Below are positions 1 to 12,000 of a stretch of 64,000 nt of DNA, in pieces (the first letter of the stretch is position 1; the number at the start of each line of letters is the position of its first letter). Below the pieces are notes generated by a model. That model was not told the DNA's origin and did no database searches. It saw nothing but the letters and a program-made list of their open reading frames with translations. Source of the DNA: Aquilaria yunnanensis (Eukaryota > Streptophyta > Magnoliopsida > Malvales > Thymelaeaceae). The stretch lies in contig CM077600.1 in assembly GCA_039654915.1 (NCBI GenBank), positions 37,432,492 to 37,496,491 of the forward strand, read 5' to 3'. Both the position numbers and the translations under genes were made by a program.

Positions 1-339
1 TAAGGAAAAAAACAAGTTATATACCTCTATCCTTTTATTGTCATGCATTAATCATTATAAAACAAAATCCACTTATATTTCGGTAATGATCCATGTCATG
101 TCAACACAGACTTGAATCTTCTTCACAATTTGAGTCAGCATAAAATATAAGTGACATGATTATCTCAAAAAGATAAATTAGTGACTGATGACTAAGTTGA
201 TTATGCATTTATTTTTCCAAAAAAGAAAAAAGAAAAAAATGATCACATATTTGTTTGAAGAAAAAATGATGATACATATTTACCTTTGTACCCATAAAAG
301 ATTTATGTTGCTTTCATTGTTCTAAAATTAACCAAAACG
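1..339 (+). repeat. 3' part of a third copy of the large direct repeat (copy 0)
   Basis: This stretch matches about 3359-3705 and about 30055-30395 almost base for base by eye. All three run through a long AT-rich string that includes TTATTGTCATGCATTAATC and a GTGACTGATGACTAAG block. The match stops abruptly near 339, after the CCAAAACG string, where copies A and B continue with TACAA. The copy is therefore cut at both sides: by the window start and by a breakpoint at about 339. It carries no gene. Same orientation as the other two copies. Confidence 0.8.
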
Positions 340-2304
340 GTGTGACACAAAACACGTTATGTGCTTTGAAAGAATAATGATAGAAATAATGATTAAAGCT
401 CTATTTTAGAAAACAACAATAAAGAAAATCAATAAAAAAAGGTAGGATCAGGACCAAAAAAAAGAAAAAAAAATTAGGCATTAAGGGTATAACAATTGAC
501 TTAATGAAGATAAAAAATGGTTTAACTAAAAAATAAACAAACTTTAACAGAAAAAAATAAATTATGGTCACTAATGTCTTACTTTAGAAGATAGTACATA
601 AAAAACAACAAAAAGACAAACTTGGGGGCCAAGAGAACAAATAGAAGATTTAATTAAGTAGTTATAAATTTTAGGGACTAAAATGTAACACTGACGTAAC
701 TCAGGTCTGAAAAAAAAATAATAGAAAGTTAGGGAATGAAATCGCGTTTTAACTAAAAAAAATGTGAACTAGATGAAAATCAAGAAAATTGCAACATAGG
801 CCCTTAGAAAGCTAAGCGCCTTAGGAAATGAGATAAAACTAAAAAAAAAAAGGAGCAAATCGCACCTTAAAAAAGCAAAAAAAAAAAAAAAAGTCGAAAG
901 CAATAAAAAAAACTGATGAACAATGGCCCAAAACCAACTAAACTCAACCAACCCAAAACCGAGTCACTGTTCATCCAACAGTACCAATATTCATATTTAG
1001 AATATAGTAGTAATGAATGTCATAAATTAGTTACTTACCTTATATGGTGCAATCATAAAAATCCTAACTCTAAAAGCACAACCCAAGGTAGTCCTTTCTA
1101 TTAAAAATTTCATTATTGAACAAAATTTCTTGATGTGGCACTTTCTAGGTTGACATGGCACTGCCTTACATCATTCATGAGCCCACAATGCCACAGTATC
1201 TTGGAATTCTTCATAGGTTTGTACATGCAAGCCTCAGTTTTAACAGAAAGGCTAGATATAGGCAGGAGGGAAAGTTTAGGGGGGAAATTTATACAAAAGA
1301 AAGTTGAGAGGTGGAAATTCTCGCCTTTCAGACTCAATCCCTCCTTGATTGTTTCATTCACGCCTCCCAATCTTTTCATATGTCACCGAGAAAACTATCC
1401 AACGAAAATCCCCGCTCATTGTTCTAAATGACTTTGGCGACCAAACCTGCCTTTTCTGCCTTTCTTGCTTATCTCCTGTTCCTCATTTTGGAGTCCAAAA
1501 CCTTTGATTTCTATGAGAAAACCAAGAAGAAGAAAAATGGCAAGAAGGAAAAAAGTGGATTTCTTTTTGTACATCTTCTGGTTCTGAGGGTGAAGGCATT
1601 GATTCTTGGCAATGAAAGTGCTTTCGAGTAGAGGCAGTTGTGAGTGAAAGATCATTCGAATAACTGCTGGGAGCATTATAGCCACTCAAACTTCCCTGGT
1701 AATGAGGTTCGCCTAGACTTCTGAATGAGTAAACCAATGACTAGTATTGAAATGGTCGGGGATCTCCACCTGCCGCAAACTCGTGCTTAGAGGCTTGTTC
1801 TACCATCAAGACTGTCCTAATGCCCAAGTTCCTTAACTGGCCGGATTACATCAAGAAGAGCTCGACCAAAGAAGACTTTGAATCAATGTCAATAATCCCT
1901 AATGTTGGCAGCTCAATATACATGACCCAGTGCCAATCATCGCTCCCAAGATTAGCAGGTACCCAGGGAAGATGCACCTCATGAGGAAGATGATTTATGA
2001 GATGGATTTTTGAGCAATGCGGGAAGGACAGAAGAACACGAAGATTATTGTGGCTTGGTAGTGGGGTTTTGTGGCGGAGGTGAAAGAAGAAGCAATTTTA
2101 GGGGTTGAGATGGATGATGTGGCGTTGTGGAACCAAGCAGTATGTGTGGCATTGTCATATCAACATTCGAGTCACCATGTCATCATGTTCCGTCTGAGAT
2201 AGCAAAAATTTTGACAGAATTGACTATTTTAGGATGCACTTTTAGAGTTTGGAGATTTTATGATGATACCATGTTAAGTACGTGACTAATTTAGGACATT
2301 GACT
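340..2304. other. AT-rich intergenic stretch without a recognised gene
   Basis: A-rich and T-rich sequence with many homopolymer runs. Short reading frames exist on both strands around 1113-1737, but none resembles a known protein and they overlap each other antisense. The part from about 1740 to 2200 has higher GC and reads like a degraded gene or transposon fragment that I could not identify. No RNA gene or confident terminal repeat is visible. Confidence 0.5.
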
Positions 2305-4487
2305 AAAGGATAATAATTATGGTGATGATAATAATAACAATAATAGAACATATTAAGATAGTTGTTAAGTGACAAAAAATTGTGATAGAAATAATAATAA
2401 TAATAATGGAATTTTCATCTTTGCGTTATATATGCTTTAGTACAATAACAAAAACATGACACTTCACATTGCACTTATTTGATCAACTTTAATTTGCCGT
2501 ACCAAAGGCATTGGAAAAATTGAATTAATACTATAATTAATAATATTCTCATATGCACTATACTAAAATCCTTGTATACTATAAATAAGTGAACCGATCA
2601 CATGCATATGCACGGACCTTAAGTAGAGGATAATTTGGGGGGGGGGGGGTATGGTCTTCAAGTTTTATCTTCATTGCAATTAATGCATTTTGGGTTTTTT
2701 TAGGTTAAGATGTATTAATTAGTTTGTTAGGCTTATTTAATTTGAATAACCAGTAGTATTAGTTTTAGTTACAATGCCTAAAATACCATTGTTATTAGGT
2801 TAACTAATTAATGTGTTGAAAATATCTCTTCTTCTTTGAGATTACGTCGCCATGCAGGGGGTGAACCCAAGAGGTTTACATCAGATTTCAGTTCAATCGA
2901 ACTAGTGGTAGTGGCCAAATTAACATTAGCCCCAGTCATGGGGCTTTCAACACTCATGCCTCACCAAACTCCTGAGCATCAGAATTCGGTAAATTGGCAG
3001 CCAGACAAATTCAGGTGAATGGCCTCCCCAGGAAATTTTTGGTGTATGTTCTGCCAATTCATAGGAGAAGAAAAGTACAGCAATGTCAAAGAAAACCTAC
3101 AAATCTTGCTCTTATTGGCAAAAAAATGAGCAATCAACACGGCAAAAAACACATGTGAGATAGGCAACACTATTAGATCTTCATTTTCTAAGCAAAAAAA
3201 AAAGGGTAAATGACAGAGGAATTTCTCTTCTGCTCAATTCCAAATCCATATCTACTGAAATGAAGGGGAAAAAAAAATGAGAGCATTTTTTTTTCTATAA
3301 ACGAAGTTGAAAGGATGGAGAATTTCTTTGCTTCTTAAAAAAAAGGGCATATTTGTCTATAAGAAAAAAAAAACAAGTTACATACCTCTATCATTTTATT
3401 GTCATGCATTAATCATTATAAAACAAAATTCACTTATCTTCCGATAATAATCCATGTCATGTCTACACAAACTTGAATCTTCTTCACAGTGATTTATTTG
3501 AGTCAGCATAAAATATAGGTGACATGATTATCTCGAAAATTTAAATTAGTGACTGATGACTAAGTTGATTACACATTTATTTTTCCAAAAAATAAAAAAT
3601 AAAAAAATGATCACATATTTGTTAGAAGAAAAAATGATGATACATATTTACCTCTATACCCATAAAAGATTTATGTTGCTTTCATTGTTATGAAATTAAC
3701 CAAAATGTACAAGTTCTTTATTGAAAAAAAATTTTACAATTCACCCATTAGCGTGATCAAGGCAGCTACTGGAGCACACAGGATTAAGACCTCATGACAT
3801 AGCATTTTTCTTCTAGGAGTAACATATAATGAAATTACATGTCAATTTGAGAGAAACGACACATTTATTTAATAAGATGTGCTATCGATTAATTTTACCA
3901 TTTATCAAACTTTGTACTTGAAAACAGGAGAAAGAGTGTTTGGGGGGGGGGGCGGGCACAGGTAAATCTTATAAGCAACTGAGGAAATTCACAACGATCA
4001 CCTAGCTTATCAATGTAAGAAACAAAAAATTTTAAAAAAACTAAACACAAAGTTTCTTCCAATAGTTTTTGCTATATCAAAATAGTTGAAATGAACATAA
4101 ACATCAAAGCAAATTTTATCAACCACCTGTTGTATAGAGCAGCAACTTCCCTTAAAGCATCGATCGTGCCATTTCTTCTATATGTGAGATATGACTATTG
4201 CAAAGGTTATTTTGCATATTCTTTCCATGCAAACCTCATTTTAAACTTTGTTCATTGTTCGTAATAGCTTTCATTCATCTGTGCACTCCTCAATAAATTC
4301 TCAACCACTTCACAATTTTAGCAATCACCTATTAGGCAAAAGGACAAACAAAGAAAAGGTGGTTCTGGTTCTCTTCTATCATCTCACATAATTAGCACAT
4401 CTTCAGCTTGATAATTCCCGTGTGACACCATTTATCCCGAGTAAAAAAAGCTCTTCTAAGCATCAAATAAATAATAAAACAGTTTTT

Positions 4488-5554
4488 CACTACAAGAGAA
4501 AGGTATATTAGCGACTAAAGAAACATTTGTTGTCAGTTGGTAATTGCTACTGACTAGTGACTAAAAGGTTCAGTAGCAAAATCATTAGTCGCTAGTTATT
4601 AGCAGCTAACTAACAACTTAAATTAGCAACTGAATGTGTCAGTCGCTAATTTTTTAGGCTTTATTATATTAGTGACTGAAAGTTCAGTCGCTAGTTGCGA
4701 TTAACATGTTAGTCATTATTAGTGACTGAATGTTTAGTTGCTACTTTCTTTTTATTTATTTTTTTAAATTTGAATTGTTTAAATCTTTATATAGATAATT
4801 AATTTATATCAGTGTACTAAATGTAATATTATATATATAGTATGTACAAATAATTTGTAATGTGAAAAATATGTAGTTAAAATAAATATAAAATGAAAAT
4901 GTAATATTAATTTAAAAATAATAAATGGGGAAGAATGAGAGAAACAGAGAAGGAGAAGAAAAATCAGAAAGGATGAGAGAAACAGAGAATGAAGAAGGAA
5001 GAAGGAGGAAGAAGGAGAAATGGGAAAGGAAGAAGGAGAAAAAAATGAGAGAAAAAGAGAAAGAAGAAGGAGAAACAAAGAAGGAAGAAGGAAGAATAAG
5101 AGAAACAAGGAAGGAAGGAGAAAGAAGAAAGAGAAATGGGGAAGGATGAAGGAGAAAGAATAAGGATGAAAGAAACAGATAAGGAAGAAAGAGAAACAAA
5201 GAAGGAAGAAGGAGAGAAACAGAAATGATGTGAGAAATGGAGAAAGAAGAAAGAAAAATGGGGAAGGAGAGGGGTGGAGTTGCATGTTTTAATTTGATTT
5301 AGCGACTGAAGCCAACTAGAGACTAAATAGCAACTGATTTTTAAAAATATTATAAAATGTGCGACTGACCAGCGACTAAAATTTAAAACTATCAACTAAG
5401 TAGCAATTCAAACTAGCGACTGAATATTTCAGTTGCTAGTTAGTCACAATAATTTTCATGGCCCACAAGCTAGCAACTAACTAACAACTAAACTTATTAG
5501 CAACTAAAATTCAATCGCTAATTTCAATCACTCAATTGCTTCCATCTTGTAGTG
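4488..5554. mobile_element. Mini-CACTA non-autonomous DNA transposon (copy A)
   Basis: Ends read CACTACAAGA at the left and CTTGTAGTG at the right, the inverted terminal repeat expected for CACTA (En/Spm) elements. TTT flanks both sides (4485-4487 and 5555-5557), a 3-bp target duplication as the superfamily makes. Both subterminal regions are full of short AGCGACTGAA / TTAGTCGC motifs in both orientations, as in CACTA transposase-binding arrays. There is no coding capacity; the centre is a purine-rich tract (about 4925-5270). The element interrupts a LINE tail. The same insertion is in copy B, so it predates the duplication. Confidence 0.85.
4925..5270 (+). repeat. GA-rich (polypurine) low-complexity tract
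   Basis: About 345 bp almost wholly of A and G on the plus strand, built from imperfect GAAGGAGAAA, GAGAAACAGA and GAAGAAGGA units. Long open frames on both strands here, such as a Ser/Phe/Leu-rich one on the minus strand, follow from the skewed composition and are not genes. Copy B has a shorter related tract at about 41450-41735. Confidence 0.85.
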
Positions 5555-6812
5555 TTTTGGCATTAAACTCATGTTCCCTTCTCACCTTTTAGGCGAGCAC
5601 TATCATACAAGTTGTGTTTCCGTGTGGCAAGAACCGCCTCATTGCTCCCACACTTATTGATTAGTCATTCTTTGTGTTTGATCACAGTATTCCATACCCA
5701 TAATGATGTCGAAACCAGCTTCAGGGTTCATAGATTTTCACCTTTAATGTAGTAAGCATTAATTCGATGGATCTTATAAACAGTTCTCTCTAGCTTGGAT
5801 ATCCCTAAGGAGCTTATCAATTGTAATAGTTCCGCAAGATAATAACCCTTAGGTTAAGGCCCCCTTCGTTCTTTGGCTTACAGAACATATCCCAACCAAC
5901 TACAGCTTTCCAACTCATTTAGATCTACTTTCTTGAGCTAGAGGAAATTTTGGCATATGGAGCTAGTCTTTTTTGGCACTTCTTTTAGACTTTTTTTTTT
6001 TAAAAAAAATTGAACTATAGTAGATTTGTATGGTATGAAGGACTGACTTGATTAACTAAAGCTTATCAGCATATGATAGGAAACTACTTAGCATATCCTT
6101 CAACTATCGCTCACACTTTAGTCACCAGGGGATTAGAGAAAGTAAAATTGTAGTCTTAAAACTTGTCGTACTTTTTTGTTTGAGTTTGAAAATTTTGGAC
6201 TTTTGTAAATAAGTTTTAAAACTTTGCTAAAATGTTAACAGCTAGTTCCATACTTACTGAAACACATTTACTAAGCTAGGATACCATTTAAAAAAAGTTT
6301 AAAAAAGTTGGTTTAAAAAAAATGATCAATTATAAGACTAACTGTTTACATAATTGTAAAGTTTTGAAACTCAATTAGAAAAGTGAAAAATTCTTACACT
6401 AACTATTGATAAAGATACAAATCATTAGGACTAAAATAAAAAAGATATGTAAATTTGTAGTATTGAAAACAGCAAATAAGAAAACATAGGAGGTCAATGA
6501 AGGTGTCACGTTAAAGCTAATGAAATAGAAGGCAATAGATTTGTCAGAGATGCAATTTACAACTTGCAAGTGTCTTTATTTGTCAGAGTGTCATACATGT
6601 GATGATGTGGGAATGCTGGAAGTGGTTAAGTAGGTTTAAAACAATAAGCGTCATTAATTGGTATGTACTGTTCATGGGTGACTTTTTAATGTAGCGATGA
6701 TACGTCTAGTAATTAGATTATAAACTTTTTATTATGCTAAGTTGCATAAATTTTTATAAGGATCCACACCACATCCCGTACAACTAATTTTACGCATGCA
6801 CTAGATTTATTT

Positions 6813-7422
6813 GAGTTATTAAGAGTAAATTGCATAAACGGCCTCTAATATTTAGTCATTATTTCCTTTTAATCCTTAACCTATTAAATGTTCTATTTTG
6901 ATCCTAAACATATTAAAATTGTTTCATTTTGATCTCTCATTAAATAAAATTCATTAACTCAAAAAAATTATCTGAAAAAATCTTTTAAAATTTTAATTTA
7001 AATATTCGGTAACTGTCTTCAGTAAATTTAAATAGTTTAATATTTTTTTACAATAAATAGACAATTTAAATTAGTAGTTTTTTCTTTTTGAATAAAATAA
7101 GTTTAATTTACACAAAGGAAAAAAAAAAGTGATTTGAATTTTTCATTCATCATAAAAAAATTATTATACAAATTAAATTTATTGTAAAATAATTACTGGA
7201 TAGTTTAAATTATGATCTAAAAATTTATTATTAAACAAATACTTTGAGTTAACAAATTTCATCAAATTGGGACAAAAATGAAATATTTTTAATAAATTTA
7301 GGATTAAAACGAAATGTTTTAATAGGTTAAGGACTAAAACAAAACATTCAATAGATTAAAGACTAAAAGAAAACAATAACTAAAGGTTAAGGGCCATTCA
7401 CGAAAGTTACTCGAGTTATTAA
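6813..7422. mobile_element. Mutator-like MITE with 10-bp target duplication
   Basis: The element proper is 6823-7412 (590 bp). Its left end starts GAGTAAATTGCATAAACGGC. Its right end, read inward on the opposite strand, starts GAGTAACTTTCGTGAATGGC, and the two arms stay similar for tens of bases. GAGTTATTAA lies directly outside both ends (6813-6822 and 7413-7422), a perfect 10-bp target duplication in the range of Mutator-like elements (9-11 bp). There is no coding capacity. It lies in the part of copy A that is missing from copy B. Confidence 0.8.
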
Positions 7423-8284
7423 TAAAGGCAAAACTAGTATGCATATGATTGAAAGTTTAGTGAATATGATACAAATATACAAGTTTACTTTCGAAAAAGG
7501 TTCTTTGGACGGATGATCCAGCAATTAGTGCTGGCATTTTTTTAAATATCTTCCTAAATGTTAGATTTGGTTGGTCAAGGGTCAGTCAGGCATAAAATAA
7601 AAACTTGGAGGGCTAGTGCTTGGGCAGATTACGTCAAAAGTAAAGCGAAAAAAAATCGGGTTTCTGCTTTTGATTTTGCCTCATCGAACATTTGATACAA
7701 CATTAAGCAAACGTCTAATTATACGACAAGACATATATGGAAGACGTATAGGTCATTTATAGGATAATACTGCGATTTATTTTAGAAGATACACCAATCA
7801 AAAAAATTAAGAATTCCTGTCCTAACAAAAGTAGTAATTCCCTGGCGTGGATTTGGTTGATAAGCAGACTAGTAGTAATAGTAATTGTTTTGACATTAAG
7901 GAATGGAGAAAAGGATTGATTTCTAAGCACCGAGACCTGCTGCAAACATTTAGAAATCAATTAAATGAATCACCAAACCAGACCTACTTCATTACTTTTC
8001 CTGCAATTTATGACATTAGGGTATGAGCGGAGAGGCGACCTTTAATTGAAGCCGATACAAAAGAGTGCAACTCTGTCTACTGGTACTGGTCCAGAATAAA
8101 CATCCACATTACAGCCTACAGCTGGGATATATTTAATTGTGGGAATAATTGTTCCTTGAAAAAAATAGGAACCAGAAATTTCGGTCTTAATGCAAGACAA
8201 CTAGTTCATCTCACTCAACAGCTACAGCGAACTGTTTGAAAATGGTCTTTGAGAGCTATATATCCTCTCTAGCTAACATTGCCT

Positions 8285-8435
8285 TAACTCATCCCTGCAT
8301 CTTAGCGCGGTGGCAAAGAGGCTATCCTCCCACGCCACCGGCTTGAGTTCGAGATACCATAATTCCTTTCCTTGAAATCCATTAACCTTTAATTTAGTAG
8401 GTAGGCAATTCTGAGTAAAAAGAAAAAAAAAATGG
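8285..8435 (+). mobile_element. SINE-like element (tRNA-type promoter boxes), copy A
   Basis: TAGCGCGGTGG (8303-8313) resembles a pol III A box, and GAGTTCGAGATACC (8345-8358) resembles a B box (consensus GGTTCGANNCC). The spacing is about 45 bp, and an A-rich tail follows at 8417-8433. This arrangement is typical of plant tRNA-derived SINEs. No clear target duplication was found. The matching copy in repeat B is about 43930-44075, with a decayed A box. Confidence 0.5.
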
Positions 8436-8620
8436 CATCAGCCCAATCAACATCAGCTCAATAATGTTAATTTGTAGAATCAATGGAGGCTGATAATAAA
8501 TGGATGATGTGAAACTAACAAACTATCTACTTGATTTGTTGTAGTTAAATCTATCATCCAAGTATATTTTTTAAAAATACTGGCCACTAATATTTGCAAC
8601 CAAGACAAAAAAACCAATGG

Positions 8621-9024
8621 CATTGCTATTTAAAAGCTAATAATCTATTTGCCTTATATCACTTGCCTAACAATTTTTCAGAAAGTTAATGGATTTTTAT
8701 ATAACCCCCCCACCCCATTCCCAGCTTATAAAAATAAAAACTATAAATATTGCGTTATATATATTCTCAAAGTGCATTTCATGCATCTTGAAGTGTTGGA
8801 CTTCAATTGCATAGAACTTGGCCAAAAAAAATCCATAAATATATAAGTAAGAACTTTTAATCACTTCTTAAAATCACAACAAAAACCACATAGGTTCTAA
8901 CATTTTCATAGGCAAGAAGAGAAAACAGGTGAATTAGAGGGCATTTCAAACTAATTTCTCCCCTTTATCAATTTATGCACCTATTGTGAGTGGTAAGGGA
9001 TATAGAATCAAGTGAAATACTTAC
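8621..9024. other. Intergenic gap between repeat copy A and the FAS1 fragment
   Basis: AT-rich sequence with no recognised gene. If the FAS1 fragment continued, its next exon should lie on the minus strand to the left. I looked for the acidic DE-rich stretch that normally follows the GIWP motif and saw nothing of that kind here or in copy A. Confidence 0.5.
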
Positions 9025-12000
9025 CTTTTCTTAGGCCAAATGCCATAAAATGCAGGTCTATGGGCCTTATCAAACTGCAACAATTGCTTTCTAGAGTGGT
9101 TCCTTGCAACACCATCAGCCATATTAACATCACCATTACTGCTTGAATTGTCATCAAGATTATGTTCTTCCCATCCATCTATTGGTTTTTCTACAATCAG
9201 CACATCATCACAAGGTTCCCTATTAGCAGTTAACTTGAGTTCCTTGAATAGTTTGATCTTGGGCTTCCTACGCATGCCCCAACCTTGGTTTCTATTCAGG
9301 CAACGAGAACGCCCTAACTGGCACCAGGAAGATAAGTTCAACCTGCAACATGTAATATCATTCTGTAAGTGGATAAGTGGATTCAACAAAGTAAAAACTC
9401 AAAACAAACACATGCAGTGCACAGAAAGAAAGACATGCAAAGCCAGATTTAGCAGATTCTACTTCAATATCAAATGTAAACCTACTTCCAGATATCGTCA
9501 AGGCTCATTTCTTCAGATGATGAAAGAGTGGAGTCCATAGCCAGAGGAACTGCTCCTGGCAGACTTCTGTTCTCTTGCATAAGTAGATTGTAAGATTCTG
9601 CTTTTGTAGAAGATTGCGCAGATGAGCATGGTGATGTTTTACTTCTTTTAAGAAATCGCTCCATGACTGAAGCCTGCCTTTGTATGGAAAGCTGATTCTT
9701 CAGTTTAGCTTCTTCCTTCTCACGTCGACGCTCAGCCTCCTGTTTCCGCAACTGCTTCCTCATCTCAGACTCCACCTTATCACGGTGTTTTTCTTCCTTC
9801 TTGGCCTCCTCATGATGTTTTTTAAGCTCCTTTTCCTGAGGCAGAACAAATTCATAAACGTAAATAAAAATGAAGAAAGAAAGATGCTCAAATTGCTATT
9901 TTCTAATAAAAGATACTGAAATTCTTGAATCAATTATGTATTCGCACTACATTTAAGATCAAACAAGCCTTGAAACTAAATTAGTAGAAGAATCTTCCGG
10001 CTGTTATCAGAACGTCTACTCACCGCTGTCTTATGAGCCAATAAAGGAAAATAAAACAGAAAATGAAAAATGAAGGGAAGCAAATCATAAAGTTAACTGA
10101 GGAATTTTGCAATTACGATTTGCAACTTTTCTCGCTGCAGTTCCCAGTCCATTCTCTTCTTCTCCTTCTCAGCCTCACGTTTATTTCTCTTCAGCTGTTT
10201 TATTAGCAATTTTTCTTCTCGCTTTGCTTCTTTCTCAGCCCTAGACCAAAAATACAGTAAATGGGGGAAAGCAAACCTAAAGCACAAGAGATGGGAGTTC
10301 TTTAGATACATACATTTCTGCACTACTCTTCTCATATATCTTGTGCACAAATGAACGTATATCTGCTTCATTCAACACTTTGCTGAGCTTTTCTGATGCT
10401 TTCAACAGTTCATGCTTACTCGTCTGATCATCCTCTAAGTTTTGCAACACATGTAACATTGCTACAACATGGAAAAATGTCAGGTGCTGCTTCATGCAAA
10501 GGACATGAAGCACTGTTTAGAACATTTATATAGACACACAGCATGACAATGTGTGTCACAAACAATCATTGGTAATTGCCAATAGCAACCCACATAAATT
10601 CACTTGGCCGCATGAACTCCCAAACAGAAATCCACAAACTCAATCCATGTCAGAAGCAGATCCAGCTCTATTACACATTGGAGAAACAAATTGGTTGCAT
10701 GATGAAAAGAGACAAGGAAATAATATCATGAAATATCAATTAACTTGGAGATAAAGGCAATGTAAATGGAAGAAAATAGACATTGAAAAAGAAAAGGAGT
10801 TCCAAGAATTTGAAAATTAATGGAGCCTTTGCAATGTCTGGATTCTTGAAAATCAAGCAAAAAACATTTGCACACCATTCAGACAAAAATGGGTCAACCT
10901 TGCCAATTTTCTTATGGACCACACCACTTAATATTGTTTTTGTGTGTGTGTGTGTGTGGTGGGGGGGATGTTGAATCAGAATCAGCTATTACAATGCTAT
11001 GGAGTTATTAGGAGGTACTAACATCATAGGGAAGGGGAATGCCTACTTGTTTGGGACCCCGAAAGGCAGCCAAAGCGCCAGTGACATTTTGTTGTGTTTG
11101 GGGAGGGTGGAGTTAATATGGTTTTAAACATTATCAAATATCAAATCAAATATTTTTAACAGAGCCTGTATGTTTATAGAAATTATCTTTTTGTATGAAC
11201 TTAAATCAGGTTAATCAACAAACAAGGCAAAAAATTCCAAGAGTACATCCAAATATTTAGCTCAGCAATGGTCTGTATAGCAGAGCTAGCAACAGCTCTG
11301 TTTGGGAGAAGGGAAGATCCCTTCAACTGCGTCACTCATCATATTCATGTTCCCAGGTCCTCTAATGTTTATTGGGATCTATTGGATCCACAGCTGTGTC
11401 CGACACCAGGATCAAAGCCCATTTAATGTGATTCTAACTACACATAAACATAATTTGATGCAAATCCTACATGCCCATTTCATGGTGCAATGCAATAAGG
11501 TGCAAGAAGCTACAAAAAAAAAGGAAAAGAGATCCAGTACTCATCTTCCAAATGAAATGATGTTTAAGACCATTACCCCGAGGAAATGAGGAAAATTAAC
11601 TGAGATCATTCCACTCTCACAAACATATAATGGGGGAAATATATACTCACCAGATATAGCACTAATTCTCTCATGAATTTTCTTCCGACAGGTATGTCAA
11701 ATTTTTAACACACCACGCAGAGAACTTGGAATCAACTTTGCTTCTCTTGTCTACAAGATGAAGAATAAATTAAGTGAAATGATGAAAGAGGGAGCAAATA
11801 TACAGTTTCTATTGAGAGAAGCCTGATCAAAATATACTACTAGCATACTGAATAGCAATATCAGATCATGGAGGAATATATGAATAAGTCCAGAAGTAAA
11901 GATAAAAAGTTTCATACACGCCATGGAAAATCTTGTTGGAATGGATAGGGTGAGTCTTTTCCGATTCCTTTTAAAACGATGAATACAAAAAAGCAGGGGA

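Larger units (their letters stand above)
4040..5960 (-). pseudogene. LINE (L1-type) reverse transcriptase 3' end with zf-RVT domain, decayed (copy A)
   Basis: On the minus strand the segment 5950-5560 encodes, with stops, a string typical of the region after the catalytic RT core of plant LINEs: a WD..C.PK.EGGL-like motif (read as WDMFCKPKNEGGL) and a later YYIKGENL. Past the mini-CACTA insertion, 4440-4300 reads a zf-RVT-like C..C...NHLFF.CPF motif (NHLFFVCPFA). The RT catalytic motif and the endonuclease are absent, so this is a 5'-truncated, dead LINE tail. The mini-CACTA element at 4488-5554 splits it. The same arrangement is in copy B. Known of the family: zf-RVT follows RT in many plant non-LTR elements. 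Confidence 0.7.
2305..8620 (+). repeat. Large direct repeat, copy A (uninterrupted)
   Basis: A 6.3 kb segment collinear with 28977-44342. Shared landmarks in order: an AAT/GAT-rich start, a poly-G run (2637-2650 and about 29311-29324), the motif TTACGTCGCCAT, a decayed LINE 3' end, a mini-CACTA element with a purine-rich core, and a SINE-like element near the end. Copy A lacks the 9.8 kb CACTA transposon of copy B and so keeps its empty target site at 4090-4092. It has about 870 bp (6618-7490) missing from copy B. Divergence looks like a few percent by eye. The ends fit a segmental duplication rather than one transposon: no terminal repeats are seen at its borders. Confidence 0.85.

Noticed and set aside
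1086..2260. Possible Mutator-like element with GTGGCA-containing arms
   Set aside because: The two proposed arms match too poorly and no target duplication was found.
4809..5395. Open frames of 143-158 codons on the minus strand, rich in Ser, Phe and Leu
   Set aside because: They arise from the polypurine tract inside the mini-CACTA element; no amino-acid pattern beyond composition, and they overlap in several frames.
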